Shown here one piece after another: positions 1 through 12,169 of a stretch of DNA of 64,000 bases. Source of the stretch: Marasmius tenuissimus (lineage: Eukaryota > Basidiomycota > Agaricomycetes > Agaricales > Marasmiaceae); NCBI GenBank assembly GCA_029532415.1, contig JAQOTA010000065.1, positions 434,001-498,000 on the forward strand, written 5' to 3'. Positions within the stretch are counted from its first letter, which is position 1. Each line of letters starts with the position of its first letter. Below the pieces are notes generated by a model. It worked only from the letters and a program-made list of their open reading frames with translations, did not search any database and was not told the origin of the DNA. The position numbers and the translations under genes are program-made.

Positions 1-47
1 TGACATTGAACGCCGAACCCCCACGCAATCCAACGAGATCTCATCAA

Positions 48-1838
48 TTACAGACCCACACGTTCTGAAAGGCCGTGAGATGCCCACCACTCGTCTGTTG
101 ACTTATCAGCATCATATCCAAATGCCTGTGCAACCTTTTCCTTGTTGGACCAAATCGTCGCGTCATTCAGTGAACCATCGTGGTCAATTCCCGCTTGATC
201 CAATTCCAACGCGAGCCTCATCTTCGCGTCCCGAGCTTCCTGCTCCGGGCCATCGTCCATGTGAAGCAGGTGTCGGTTGTCGAGGGCTCCAGACTGCGTA
301 CCGGTCGCCCGGGCGTGGCGCAGCTCTTCGTAGGCTTTTGTCAGGAAGGGTATCTGAGAGCGGTCCGTGATTCTTGAGAAAAGGTTGCCGAGGACAGCGG
401 CGTCCTCCAGCTGAAAATCGCATGCGCAAGTCAATAACGGATACTCAGTTCGGCTAGAGAGCAACTCACCGCCATAGCGGCACCCTGCGCTTTGTAAGGC
501 TAAGGGAATGATGTTAGTCGGACCGCGAACAACCAAAACGGTGGAGCACTTGCCAGCATGGGATGGCATGCGTCCCCGAGCAGTACAGCACGCCCCGCTG
601 GGTGAACCCATCTCTTCAAGGGGGAGCATATAACGAGTTTAGACTTGAGGACTTTCGTTGGGTCGAAATGTGAAATTATTTTCTGTATCCTGGAGTAGAC
701 TGGTGTCAGCGAGCGAGAACCCAAAAGATACCCTTCCTCACCGTGGTTCCCAACCCTTGAAGAACTCCCTCACTTCCTCAACGGAACCCCTTGCTGTCCA
801 AGACTCCATCGACCCATCATCTGGCCCAATCATGACAAGGTTGTAAATATTCCTGCCACGCTGAAATGGAATCAGCGAGAATAAATGCACCAGATGAATG
901 TTCATCACGTACAATCGAGTACCCAATGATGTGTCTACCAGGACCCATCCAGCAGTTTACGCGGGGGTTGTCAATCAGTTCTTGCAGTTCTGGGTCGTCC
1001 TTGAAAGAGTCGGTGGGGACGAGCACTCTGTAAGCCATATCTCCGGTGTTGATCGCTAACGGCAACTCATTCTCCAGCACACTCCGTCTAACGGCACTGT
1101 GAATACCATCGGCGCCGATAACCAAGTCCGCAGTGAACTTCTCTCCGGATTCCAGGGTGACAGAGGGGGTCAACGGATCGACTTCTTGCACTTTGCAGTT
1201 GATCCGGAGGTCCATGAAAGGTTCTGCCACTTGGTGAAGCATGTCGAATAGGTCCGCTCTCTGTAGGCGAGACGTCGGTAGAGGCAAACCAGACCAAAGA
1301 GCACAACGTACGTGGACGACATACCACGGGTTGCCGTGATCTTGTACTACCTTTTTGATATCATGTGCGCCAACCATCTCTCCGCTGCTATCTGAAGTCG
1401 TGCGTTAGTGGCAAACCTACCGTCGAGAACGGGCAAGCTCACAGTTGATGAAAGTCCATTTAGCGGGTGCATCCTTCCCCAATCGACGCTCCAGTTCATC
1501 TTTCAGCCCCCACTTGATCAATAGTCTCGCCATGTCTGGGAGAACCAGTAAGCAATATCACGACGACAAGACACTAACCGAACTCACTTGGGCACGCCTG
1601 TATCCCAGCACCAACCTCACCTATGGCCGGTGCGGATTCGAAGACGGTAACCTCGTGACCAGCCTGTCCCAGACAATGGGCAGCGGCAAGACCACCCATA
1701 CCAGCCCCGACCTGATTGAGAAATTGGTGTCAGCGAGGAGCCGACGTTGTTAAACTCCGGGGAAACTCTAACAATGATGATCTTGAGCTTTTGGACAGCT
1801 TGCCTGCCATCGTACAAAGAGGTGCTTGTCGCGTTCAT
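48..1838 (-). CDS. FAD-dependent monooxygenase, salicylate hydroxylase-like
   Basis: Group A flavoprotein aromatic hydroxylase that would use NAD(P)H and O2 to hydroxylate an aromatic or related substrate; the substrate cannot be read from sequence. Exons spliced by eye give KLKIII then VGAGMGGLAAAHCLG (FAD Rossmann motif GxGxxG), then FESAPAIGEVGAGIQA and NMARLLIKWGLKDELERR. Later come GADGIHSAVRR (DG motif) and GRAVLLGDACHPML (second FAD contact, GD motif). The GD motif lies near 540-590 and the stop at 48-50. At least seven exons; the donor after GYSI (GTACGT near 910) and the junction to RGRNIYNLVMIGPDDG fit well. The start is the first in-frame ATG at 1838, giving a short leader before the beta strand. 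No signal peptide or membrane segment is seen, so it is probably cytosolic. The family is solid; the exact reaction is not. Confidence 0.85.
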
Positions 1839-2462
1839 GATGGGACCTGTGATATAAGCGTTAGCACTTGCCAGAGGTGTCGTGAGGTTCCGGATTCACC
1901 TATGGTTTGGAACCGAGAAGGAGAAGGTTTGTAAGGGAGAGAAACTTGACGCTGCGAGTTTTTATACGACCGCAGGAGCTCATACCGTGATAAGAATCGG
2001 GACCCGCCCCAATCCTTGCGGTTGAATCCGCTCGATGATGACTTCGGAAGTGGTCTATACCCATCCAGCCTATGTTGGGTCACAGCTTGGTATCACGTAT
2101 CATTGAAATGGCCCGCCCTTTCCCGCAACCGAATACGTTTGTGCAGGCTGTGTGCGGTTGGTATTGTAGACCAGGCTGGTAGGCACCTATGAGGTACCGG
2201 ATGTGGATGACGGAAGGCTCGACCTCAAGCCCGAGGAAACGGCTCGGATTTGGCACGCCCAACGCAGCTGTAATCAGGGCTTGGAGAAAAGTAGATACCG
2301 ATGGATATGGATCTGTCGAGACGGCCATGGAGGTAAGCAGCCATCCACGAGATACACGGAAGGACAGAAAGGGAAGAAATACTATATTTGTTTGGTGGAC
2401 ATTTACTACGATGTAAAATAAGCGGGTCGCGATCCCAAGCAATACCGCCAGCTCTAGGACTA
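1839..2462. other. Intergenic stretch between monooxygenase and complex I gene
   Basis: About 620 bp between the start of the monooxygenase and the stop of the complex I 49-kDa gene, both on the minus strand. It should hold the monooxygenase promoter and the 3' UTR of the upstream gene. The open frames that cross it have no recognisable domain and no consistent splice signals. Confidence 0.5.
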
Positions 2463-4333
2463 TCACCGATCGACTTCGCTGGATAATAGAAAACGGGAAG
2501 GTCAGAAAAAAGTTTTGATAGATAGAGGTTACAAATAGAGACCCACCCGAACACGAGATCCTGAGTAAGAAGGAAGATGCCGCGTCGTCAGTGAATGAAA
2601 CCTGCGTTGCGACCAGCGAAGAACCTACCATAGTACCGATAATCGCAACAGCGTCCGCAAGCATGTGCTAGCCACGGTCATATCAGCAATCCATAGCGAA
2701 CCGATACCATGTAGGGTGCTTACATTTCTCATAATGAAATCGGCACCTGCCAGATGTGCGAAGCCAGGAGCACGGATGGAACAGCGGTATGGGCGGTTCG
2801 TGCCATCAGAGACGAGGTAGACACCCATTTCCCCTTTAGGAGCCTCAATCGCAGAGTAGGTTTCGCCTTTTGAGGAGAAAAGGTCAGCGTCACTTCCCTG
2901 GATATAAAGGGTAATTTGATACGTACCTGGCGGTACGGAGTAACCTTCGCTGAAGATCTTGAAATGGTGGATAAGAGACTCCATGGACTCCTTCATTGAA
3001 GCCCGAGGTGGTGGCACGAGTTTGTGGTCGTCAACTTTAACAGCACCGGGAGTGATTTTGTTGAGACACTGGGAGGGAGTTTGTTCAAAGTCTGTTTACT
3101 GGCTACCGTGACCAATATACGCACCTGAGAGATGATATTCAGGGACTCTCGCATCTCCTGCACACGGCACATGTAGCGGTCGTAACAATCGCCGTTTTGT
3201 CCAATAGGTATGTCGAATTCGACCTATGGGTTGCTGTCAGTTGACTGCATCACTTGCTTTTCTTGGTAGACTCACCTGGTCATACATGTCGTACGGAGCG
3301 ACCTTTCTCAAATCCCATTTGATACCGCTGCCTCTCAACATGACTCCACTGAAGCTGTAGTTGAGAGCATCATCCTTAGTCACCACCCCGACATCGATCG
3401 TCCGTTCTTTCCATATCCTGTTCCCGGTGACAACTTCTTCTACTTCGTCAACACGAGAACTGAACTGGGTGGCCCATTTGAAGATATCGTCAAGGAGGCC
3501 GTGAGGAAGATCGAAGGCAACTCCTCCTGGACGAACGTAGGCGGAATGAAGACGAGCACCGGAGACACGTTCGTAGAACTCCATGAGTTTTTCACGTTCT
3601 TCGAAGCCCCAAAGGAAGGGTGTAAGTGCACCGACATCCATGGCGTGGGTAAGAATGGCCATCAGGTCTAAAGTACCATCATACATAAGCATTAGACGGT
3701 AAGCAGAAAGGAGAGAGGACACATACGGTTGAGAATACGGGTGATTTCACCGAACAGGGTTCGGATCCATTTAGCACGGTCAGGTACTTCAATGTTCAAG
3801 AGTTTCTCAACGGCTCTGCTATAACAAAGCTCATTGGTCACTGTCAACACTTTGTCAGAATCCGACTAACAAGTGGGGAAAATGGTTGACTCACTCATTG
3901 AGACATAGTCTAACCGGTCGAAATATGGCAGGGCCTGAATATAAGTCTTGTACTCAATCAACTTTTCAGTTCCTCTGTGCAAAAGACCGATATGAGGATC
4001 CGCTCGAAGAATCTCCTCTCCGTTCAACTCAAGGATGAGACGAAGCACTCCGTGAGCTGCCGGATGTTGGGGTCCGAAGTTGACGGTGAAATGTCGCATT
4101 TTGGCGTCGTGTCTAGTACCAGTTTCTGCGAGAATTTCAGAGGTCGTCATGCCATGAAGATCCTCGACAGTGTGATATTCGAAGACGTTTTTGGCGCCTC
4201 GGGTTTGAGCGGAATCGGTTGGAGAAGTTGAAGGGGAAGCATAACGGAAGGTTGATGTTGATGAGAGAGAGCGATTCAATCCTCTAGAAAGTTTCGAGGA
4301 GCGAGCTGCTGACCGCAGCAGCAACGAGGCCAT
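2463..4333 (-). CDS. NADH:ubiquinone oxidoreductase 49-kDa subunit (NDUFS2/NuoD)
   Basis: Core subunit of mitochondrial complex I that forms the quinone pocket with the PSST subunit. An Arg/Ser-rich mitochondrial presequence ([18 protein letters not shown]) precedes [20 protein letters not shown]. Further blocks are [70 protein letters not shown] and [14 protein letters not shown]. The C-terminus is assembled from [12 protein letters not shown], a 14-nt micro-exon (2547-2560, DLVFG) and a last exon (2463-2478) giving EVDR and stop, the invariant end of the family. I chose the ATG at 4333, which opens directly into the presequence; an upstream in-frame ATG at 4387 would add 18 Arg-rich residues. 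At least seven introns. It is divergent from the PAM17 gene 165 bp away. Confidence 0.95.
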
Positions 4334-4498
4334 CCTTCGAGGAGGTCGACGTTGACGACGATGAGGGAGAAGGAGAGACGCGAACACGGAACAAATATTC
4401 TCACGCGCCCGGGCTCATTACATCCGTTTTTGGTCGTTTGACTCCGAATCCCGGGCCACAGCTTGGGGCGTGAATCTGCCTGAACTCGCTCATCCACC
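4334..4498. promoter_or_regulatory. Shared divergent promoter, complex I subunit / PAM17
   Basis: The 165 bp between two oppositely directed start codons, both for nuclear-encoded mitochondrial proteins, must contain both 5' UTRs and core promoters unless the genes overlap in transcription. No clear TATA box was seen. Shared control of respiration and import genes is an inference from the arrangement. Confidence 0.5.
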
Positions 4499-5366
4499 AT
4501 GAACCGACCTTTGGAACGGTCTATAACCTCTTCGCTGCGACACTCGTCACGACTTACTCGAGAAAATGTTCAAAGAACTGTTATACTAGCGAGATTCAAC
4601 TCTACAGATGCTTCGCAAACCAAGCAAACGCTAACATGGCCCGACTATCTTGCGGTTCGTGCCAACAGAAGGAAATGGCAAAACGTACGTGGTCGGTACA
4701 GAGCCAGTAGTGGAAGCAGACTGAATTATTTCACCTCCTTTCCAGGCTATGTCAATTCCCACCTCTGCTATAGGATTGTTCGGTGGTGCCTCATATTTCG
4801 GTAGTTTGAACACGGACCCCATGCAACCCATTCTTGTGAGGAGACCTGGAATATCGTCAACTGTTGAAAAATTGGGCTAATGATGGGCTTGCTCAGGGAC
4901 TTGATCCGTTTATGTTCTATGGAATTTGCACAGCGGCTTGTATGGGTGCGTTGTGTAGACTTTTCACTCACCAAGTTCTCTCTGACGCGTTCATTTTAGG
5001 ATTCGGATATCTGCTCGGTCCTTCTCTGGGCAACACCATCTGGAGGTTCACCCATCGAAGCTATGGCGATCTTATTGACTCTCGGGATCGTGAATTCTAC
5101 CAACATATACAAAAACGACGAGTTGATGCATCACTCCAGAGCCCGACGAGCCCTGTACCGGATTACTACGGTAAGGAATTTTCGGGGATTTATGTGACAA
5201 TACGCGTTGCTGAGAAATCGAGCAGGGGAGAAAATTGGTTCGTTGCACCAATACCGTCGGGTACGTGGGGATTCTCGGTTCTTTCGTTTCGCATTGCTAA
5301 CTCGATCTCCAGTGGCTTCGCGACCAGGGCAAGTACAGGAGGAAGGTGGTACTACCGGAGGATTAA
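4499..5366 (+). CDS. PAM17: PAM17, presequence translocase-associated motor subunit
   Basis: Inner-membrane component of the TIM23 import motor that helps recruit the Pam18-Pam16 complex. The first exon encodes an Arg/Ser-rich presequence and then LTWPDYLAVRANRRKWQN. Spliced exons continue with AMSIPTSAIGLFGGASYFGS (first membrane segment), GLDPFMFYGICTAACMG plus FGYLLGPSLGNTIWRFTH (second segment with the PAM17 signature), DRDREFYQHIQKRRVDAS-like sequence (read as SRDREFYQHIQKRRVDAS), PVPDYYG, GEKIGSLHQYRR and WLRDQGKYRRKVVLPED before the TAA at 5364-5366. Six exons with clean GT-AG junctions, for example after QN, after QPIL and after PDYYG. The order and spacing of motifs match the whole family protein. 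The long open frame that runs on to about 5600 simply reads through introns. Confidence 0.93.
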
Positions 5367-5793
5367 GTACCCAACATTCGAGACGCGTCGTAGGATAGAT
5401 TTAAGTCGAATAAAAACCTCCGCTCCCCGACCAACTCCCTTAAGAAGCTGGGCATATCACAACCATTCCGCCAGCACTATCGTATTTTGGGACCTTTTGC
5501 AGCATTTATCGAGTGGTTCCTTAGTTCGTTCAATGTTTGTTTGTCGTTCCCTTCCGACGAAAACAACTCGCTTTGTAATTATGCTTTTCATACTAGTATG
5601 AATAGAATGAAGCGGAAGATTATGTTAATGTTGTCGCATGCCGCGTAGGCGTCTTCGGAATGGCGGTCAGAGTGCTTTTCGGTGCACCCTGAGTATAAGG
5701 AAAAATAGGTTAGGACAGAACTGGTAATTCACCAAGCCCAAAACGCGCCTCCTAAACCTCGCGTACAAGTCCAGGCGAAAGATATCTCTAGCT
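5367..5793. other. Convergent intergenic stretch
   Basis: About 430 bp between the convergent ends of PAM17 and the small minus-strand gene. It would carry both 3' UTRs. No gene, repeat or RNA was recognised. Confidence 0.5.
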
Positions 5794-6161
5794 CTACGTC
5801 TCCTTCGCTATCAGCTCCTTCATTCTCGTCCGAATGTCTGCATGCACATTTTTCAAGTCAGCCTTCTTGACCACCGGCTCTATCCGCAGATTTGTGGGCC
5901 AATCATTCTGAGCGGAGTCGGAGGCTAGAGAGGAGGCAAAGAAAGGTGAGGCATTAGTATTAGAGTGCGAATTATAGCAAAATACATAATAGACTTACCT
6001 GTCGCTCTCTGCTTTCTCTTCAAAAGTCGGTCTATAACTGTTGATTCCACTTTGCTTTGAGATGATTGAATAATGGACGGAACAGAGGGAGTGACAGGAG
6101 TGTTCCTGGCAACTGAGCTTTTGGGAATTATCTGGAGCAATCTCCTGCACGTTGGTCGCAT
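5794..6161 (-). CDS. Small basic protein, possible mitochondrial presequence, function unknown
   Basis: Two exons, 5999-6161 and 5794-5924, joined across a 74-nt intron with GTAAGT donor and CTCTAG acceptor. The product is about 97 residues. It starts MRPTCRRLLQIIPKSSVARN, an Arg-rich amphipathic leader that looks like a mitochondrial targeting sequence. The body is charged, with VIDRLLKRKQRAT before the intron and WPTNLRIEPVVKKADLKNVH then DIRTRMKELIAKET after it. A longer start at 6248 would add 29 residues that do not look like a presequence, so the shorter start is preferred. I do not recognise the family; a small mitochondrial ribosomal or assembly protein would fit. It is divergent from the kinase gene with about 220 bp between starts. 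Confidence 0.6.
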
Positions 6162-6385
6162 CTCGCGTTCGCCGTTGGTGGAAGAGAGCGAGAATTGGGT
6201 CTCCCGAAATGGAAGTACTAGTCCAACTAGACGCCCGTAGACGCCCATGTCCCCAGTGCGAACGACCGCGAGTGACGACCCAATTCTTCTGGCCAGCCCG
6301 CCGTGACATCAGCCCTCTTCAAGTTCTATCTAGTACTACTGCCTTTCGCCATTGCCCTTCTCAGGCCTCTCTTCTTAGCCTCGCC

Positions 6386-8501
6386 ATGGCGTCTATCGCC
6401 CGACTCGCCCGCCGCAAAATAACAATTATCCCTGGCGCGAGCATTGACATCGACATTCCCGTTGTTAACAACGACCTGCTGAACCAGACTGCTCTCTACC
6501 AGGAATGTTACCATCTCAGGGCCCGGCTAATGCGTCTTCGTGGATTCAACCATTACTTCTCTCTCGCTACTGCATTCACGGGTGATCAGTCCACCGATCC
6601 AGTCACCCAGCTCTGGGATCTCTTCTCGTATGGGGTTCCGCTCTGCTACATATTCGACCTCCTCCCCGAAGAGATGGGTTTCAGAAAAATCAACAACTCC
6701 GAATTGGAACAGCAAGCGTATGAGGCCAATCCAGACCGTCCAAGGAAGCATGCCATTGCCCTTTTCGTTATGAAACTTAAGAAGGTCGCAGATCGTATCC
6801 CAGGAGTGGAACAATTCATGGTTACCGAGCTGTGGGATCGATATTCGAAGGATGGGCTTGTCAAGGTGCGCTCCCTCTTTCAGTTTCAGAAGGCTGGACT
6901 TACCAGTCTTCTTTGTTTGTTTCCAGGTCGTCAAAACCGTCAAGGCCATCCTCGACCATGTCCCAGAAGATGTCTGGGAAGATGCACCACCAGATACCTC
7001 TTACATGATATCGGATGACTCTCGCGACTCTTTCGCTACATACTCACCAGGGGTAATATCTCCAAATACGCGGGAAAATACAGAATTCAAGAGTCTAGAG
7101 GAGAGTTTGAAGTTGACTTTCGCAGACAAATCGATATTGCGGGACTTTCTAGCGAAGAAGGGACGTCCTGCTCAACGATGGCTGGATCATATGCAGCAGG
7201 TGAGGCATGTACCAAAGGGAAGCCGAAGGAGACACTGACTGAAGCTGACCTTATTCTAGCTCGTAGACTATCCACATCTATCACCAGAGCTACGTCCTGC
7301 AATCTTCACTGCTATGCTTCATCTATCGAAGAATTCCGGCCTGCACCCAACGTGTTTAGCTATTCAAAATGTGAGGAAGATCGGGAAACATCCTATTGCT
7401 GCCGGAGGGTTTGGAGACGTCTGGAAGGGAACTATAGGCGACTCAAGTGAGCCGGTGTGTCTGAAGGTGATGAGAAGATACCTCGACTCTGATTTGGAAA
7501 AGTTGGCAACTGTGCGCTCCTGCTCTGCTGTCCGTTTCTTCACAACTGACTTGCCGTTATTTTGGTAGGAATACCTGCGGGAAGCGATTCTATGGCGCCA
7601 AATGAAACATCCAAACTTGTTGCCTTTCCTCGGAATCTATCAACTCGAGGACACCGGAGAGCTATGCTTGATTTGTCCATGGATGGAGAAAGGTAACCTC
7701 GTTCAGTTCATGAAGGTCACAAAAAGGGAGAATATAGACCACTACACAATGGTGGGTAGCTCTAGCCGTTCCCAGTTTCCGTAGTGTGGGATGCTGATGC
7801 AGTCCTCTCAAGGTTCATGATGTCGCGTCTGGGTTGGCTTACCTACATAACGAAAAAATCATTCACGGAGACCTGAAAGGCGTCAATATCCTCATAACGA
7901 GCTCTCTGCGAGCTTGCATCGCAGATTTCGGCCTGTCTCGCATCGCCGAGACGCAAGGTCTCGGAGTCACCACGTCCGCCACACGACCAGCTGGTACCAT
8001 GCGATGGCTAGCACCAGAATTACTCTCCGGCAGCGAGCGGCCATCTAAGAAGAGCGACGTTTACTCCTTCGCATGTGTTTGTTACGAGGTGCGCGAGTTC
8101 AAGCGTTGATTTGTACGATGGTCCGAGAATAGCCTTGACTGCAGATTTTCACCGGACTCCGACCGTTCCCCGAACTCGTGAATGACATGGCGGTCATGTT
8201 CGCTGTATCACAAGGGAAGTGCCCTTTAAGACCGCCAGAGATATCCGAGCTGTCAGACGCGATGTGGGCTCTTATGACAGGGTGCTGGGATGCAACTCCG
8301 ATATCCCGACCTACCGTTAGTCAGGTTCTGGAGAAGGTCGAAGAACTGGCCACGAGGGCGACGACCACGCCAGCCTTGAATTGGAGCGAGTCCTTGCTCA
8401 CACGGGTGCGAGAGAACGTTGAATATCGTTCTTTCTCCCCAGAACTCCCCGATGGCCCCCAACTCGGAGCTAATCAGAGCTCATCCGACTTGCACCTATA
8501 G
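6386..8501 (+). CDS. Tyrosine-kinase-like (TKL) protein kinase
   Basis: Six exons (6386-6865, 6927-7199, 7260-7511, 7569-7751, 7813-8088, 8145-8501) give a 606-residue protein. The first 250 or so residues have no recognised domain. The kinase domain follows: glycine loop IAAGGFGDVWKG, ATP-binding lysine in VCLKVMRR, alpha-C REAILWRQMKHPNLLPFLG, catalytic loop IIHGDLKGVNIL, metal-binding DFGLSRIAE, activation segment AGTMRWLAPELLSG, then KKSDVYSFACVCYE and the C-lobe arginine in PISRPTVSQVLEKVEEL. All catalytic residues are present, so it should be active. The HGDLKGVN loop is typical of the TKL kinases expanded in Agaricomycetes. Substrate and pathway are unknown. The stop at 8499-8501 is followed by an open tract with a possible extra exon near 8596-8763, so a longer isoform is conceivable. 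Confidence 0.9.
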
Positions 8502-9525
8502 AACTTGTGGGAAGCCCTACCGAGCCCATATCATATCACAGCCTAAGCTTGTACGTTGAGCCGATCCTTCGACTTCCTGCTTATTTTTCGAACAGGGAAC
8601 CCGTCTTGCAGACTTTCTTGCCTTCGCACGTTCACGCCCCAGCTACTTCCTCTGAGGCCGAAACCTCAGCGGACGGCGATTATGTCTCACTATCGGATAG
8701 CATCGTAAAAGTCGGATCAGACACAACCGAGCGGACAGAAATCTCGACGCTCGATCTGGAAGAGAATTTCCATGTCGGTCTCTTCTTTGTCGCTGTGACC
8801 CAATGGCGGGTTCCCTCCTTTCGCCCAAGCCAAAGATGATCCACTTACCTCGATCGCGGTGCCCGAAAGTCGAGAAAAGAGGACCAGATGATACCTGCAA
8901 CAAAATGGAGGCATATCACGAAGCTTGCATGCTCATCATCACAATCGCAGTCGCGAGCATCTGGAAAGGGACATGATCGTACGAACGCATGCAAGTCAAC
9001 AATGCCCAACGTGCAGAACGGATCGTTCGGAAAGTGACAACTTGCGACGGAACCGGGCGAGTAACGGGATCCCAGTAAGCATCTACTGGAGTGGCGTTCC
9101 CGTCCATTCTGGAGGGGGCTTCTCAATCAAGCACCTGTGCTACTACCCCAAGGTCCGCGGATTGAGATGCGAAGAGAGCGCTCGTGGCTCCCGTTATACT
9201 AGGACTTGGCTCCCGTTACACTAGGACGGGTCCTTCCTTATTCCCCATGGGACTGTGTGCAATGGAGCTGTGGCTAGACGAGGGTTCCGCGTATGTCAGT
9301 ATCTACCCTCCATAGGAATGATGAGATCGAGTTCAAAGTCGATTGCACTGACATTGAGTGCGCACAAAACAGTAGGCCCTCGACTTCCTACATTACTCCC
9401 ATGTTGTTGCTTTTCCTAGCCTGAGAATCAACAATTTGATTCGCCTCATAGTGTACTGGACATATAGTGAATGACAGACAAACGAAGATACAAAGTATAA
9501 CAAGACAGATGTAACAGGCCGGCAT
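8502..9525. other. Intergenic stretch with a 22-bp tandem repeat
   Basis: About 1 kb between the kinase stop and the NOG1 stop (convergent). An open, Ser/Thr/Glu-rich tract at about 8596-8765 follows a good acceptor and may be an alternative kinase exon or 3' UTR. At 9185-9229 a 22-bp unit beginning tggctcccgtta is repeated twice with three to four differences. Nothing else was recognised. Confidence 0.4.
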
Positions 9526-11978
9526 TCACCGTCTTTGGGTCTTTCCAGCCTTCCGCTTTCCAGCGAACAAATGTTTGGGCTGTATACGAAGTCAATCTAG
9601 TTAGAACCTTGAGGGCGAACATCCACCAGCGCGTACGACTCACCATCTTGGTCTTGATTGTGCGGTCTCCTTCTCCGGCCTTGGCAAGCATATTGCGAGG
9701 CCGTTGGCCAAGGTTCCGTAGCTTGGTTGCTTTCGCCGCTTGCTGAAAACATTGAGATGTTATGAATAAATCGAGTGTTGTTTGGAGAAAACGACTCACC
9801 CCTTCGTCTCGAAGACCAGCTAGTTGTCTGTTCGATCTCGGCAATCTCTTCGAGGTAACAGCGACAGCAGTACCAGAGTTATCCTTCGCTCTCTTTAACA
9901 TCGGAGCTTCGTCACCGTCAACATCCATCCACCCTTCAGCATCTTCTCCCTCGTCGTCTTCCATATCAACATCCATGCCCTCATCTTCCTCTCCTGCCCG
10001 CTTCCTCTTTTGTCCTTGCACCTTCGCTAGCATCTCAGCGCGCTCTTGAATCCTACTTGGATCCAAGCCTGCCGCGGTAAGTTCCGACGTGAGCTCAGAT
10101 AGGGTACGGAGACCCGCTGTCCGAGGTAGTCGAGCAGTATTCTTCTGACCCTTTTTCATCGCCTGGGACTTGACTTTGCGTTCGAGAGCAATCTCAGCTT
10201 CTTCAGCTTCCCGCTCCTCGTCGGAATCAGGCTATCGAAGCGACTGTCAAGGCCTGTTCATATCCGAACACTGAATCACTCACGATGTCCTCGTCGAAGT
10301 CATAGAACCCTTCAGCCTCCAACCTCTCCTCCTCTCTTTCGAGAGCCTCCAACTTCTCCGCAATATCAGGATCAATGAAGTCTGCGATATTCTTGCCATC
10401 CATAATTTCTGGCATAATATCCATCTTCCAGTCGGGGTTTTTGAGTATGTAATCCTCTGGTCTCTGAGTGTCAGCGAGAAAACAACTTATTCACATTACA
10501 GAGGAAGACTCACGCTTGAGATTGATGTTGAACACGCCAGCACCTCCCTCCTCAACCTCGGCATCCCGGAGCAATCTTTTCCTGCTTGGATCGTCCTTGT
10601 CGTATTTCTTCCTCTCCTTCACCGCTTCAGGGATGAATGGTGCTCTGACGACATCGTCTCGGGCTTTAGGTTGTGCGACGTGTATCCGGTTGATGACCGT
10701 ATTGATTTTGCTGCCCTTGAGCTTGTTATCGACACGCGCCGCAAGAAGAGCGTCGCATGCTTTGTTCTTGAGCTCCATCACACCCTCCTCGGAGTAACAT
10801 GACACCTGAACGCATTGAACATCCTCCATATCGATGATCTCCTGCACTAAGGCACGAGATTCTGGGGCCAGGTCTTCCAAACGAGTGACGTCGATTTTGT
10901 TGATAACGAGGAGAGTGGGTTTGCCCGCGAAGAGAGGTTTTATGGAATGGAAGAGCTTACACTATTTTTCTGTCAGTAGCGAACAGATGTAACTCCGAGT
11001 GACTCTTACCTGCGCCTCTACAGTGTACCCACACTGTTCACTTAAATCCATGAAGTATAACACGCAGCTCTTGAGGTGTGCCATCGCAGTGATACTTTGC
11101 ATTTCGATGGTGTTCATTTCCTCCAACGGATGATCCAATATACCGGGAGTGTCGATAACCTGCCACCGCAGATACTTGTAGTCCAGGTGACCAACGAAGA
11201 GGGACTTTGTTGTGAAGGCATAGGGTTGCACGTCGACATCGGCGCGAGTAACTTTGTTAATGAATGAGGATTTTCCGACATTGGGGTATCCGCAAATGAG
11301 GAGTGTTCGAGTGTTGGGATCGATAGCAGGGAGACGTGAAATGTGCTGCCGGACTTGCTCTAGATAAGCGAGAGGATCTTTTTGCCGGCGCATTATCGTG
11401 GCCATTCTAATAGGTACATGAGTCTCTGAGCCATGAACGGACCGATAGCAGCGTACCGACCAAGAGCAGCTCTCTTTAGCTGCTTACACCGGTACAAACT
11501 ATCACCAAATTTCAGCAATCGGACGTAGTCTTTTGCAACTTGATCTATAAGATGTCTTGCTGTTCGAAGCTGACCGAGAGCAAGCTTGTAGTGGTTTTTG
11601 TCGTAGAGAACGTTCATGAGCGAGGATAGAAACGGATGGAGATCCTGTACCACAATGAAAATCAGTATCGGGTACGCGAAAAAAAGTTATTCCAGACGCA
11701 CATCAAGCATGGGGAATTCCTGCAAGATCGCCCCCAGCTTTTCATCAAACGAGTCTTGCGTGAATTTAACTTTTCTCATGTAAAAGTTCCGTATCCGACT
11801 AATTTTGAAGTTTTTGTGGATGACCTTTAGAGTACCAAGTCATTTAGCTTGTCGATACGATAGTAAGAAAAAAAGCGCTTACCGTTGGCGTCTTTCGCTG
11901 AGTTTTTGAGAGGATAATATCCAGGAAATCGGTCGCCGTGGGCACAGGCGCAATGGCCTTGAGACCGCTGGTCGACAT
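9526..11978 (-). CDS. NOG1: NOG1, nucleolar GTP-binding protein of 60S ribosome biogenesis
   Basis: Obg/Nog1-type GTPase bound to pre-60S particles in the nucleolus and released late in maturation. The start [20 protein letters not shown] at 11978 is followed by the N-terminal helical domain ([40 protein letters not shown]). GTPase motifs are [15 protein letters not shown] (G1), [12 protein letters not shown] (G2 region), [20 protein letters not shown] (G3), and NKID-V with [13 protein letters not shown] (G4), then [20 protein letters not shown] (G5 region). The C-terminal third is acidic ([17 protein letters not shown]) and then very basic, ending [16 protein letters not shown], a conserved nucleolar tail. 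At least seven exons. It is divergent from RNA14 with a 191-bp shared upstream region. Confidence 0.95.
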
Positions 11979-12169
11979 GTTGGGCAGTTAGTGTGCTGGG
12001 GAGGAATCGACCAGAGGTTCACCCCAGAATGGATGGATGAAGAGAGGCAGAAATTTTGAAAACTTTTTCCCACGCAGCAGCCAGTAGGTTGGAGTGACTG
12101 CCGGCGGCGGATGGCCTAATCCTGGCTCAATCCCAACCGTCACGTTGAACCAGAAACTCGAGTGTCGAG

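Noticed and set aside
2080..2664. A 194-codon minus-strand frame suggesting a membrane protein
   Set aside because: Its first 12 codons are a true complex I exon; the rest reads through introns and past the real stop.
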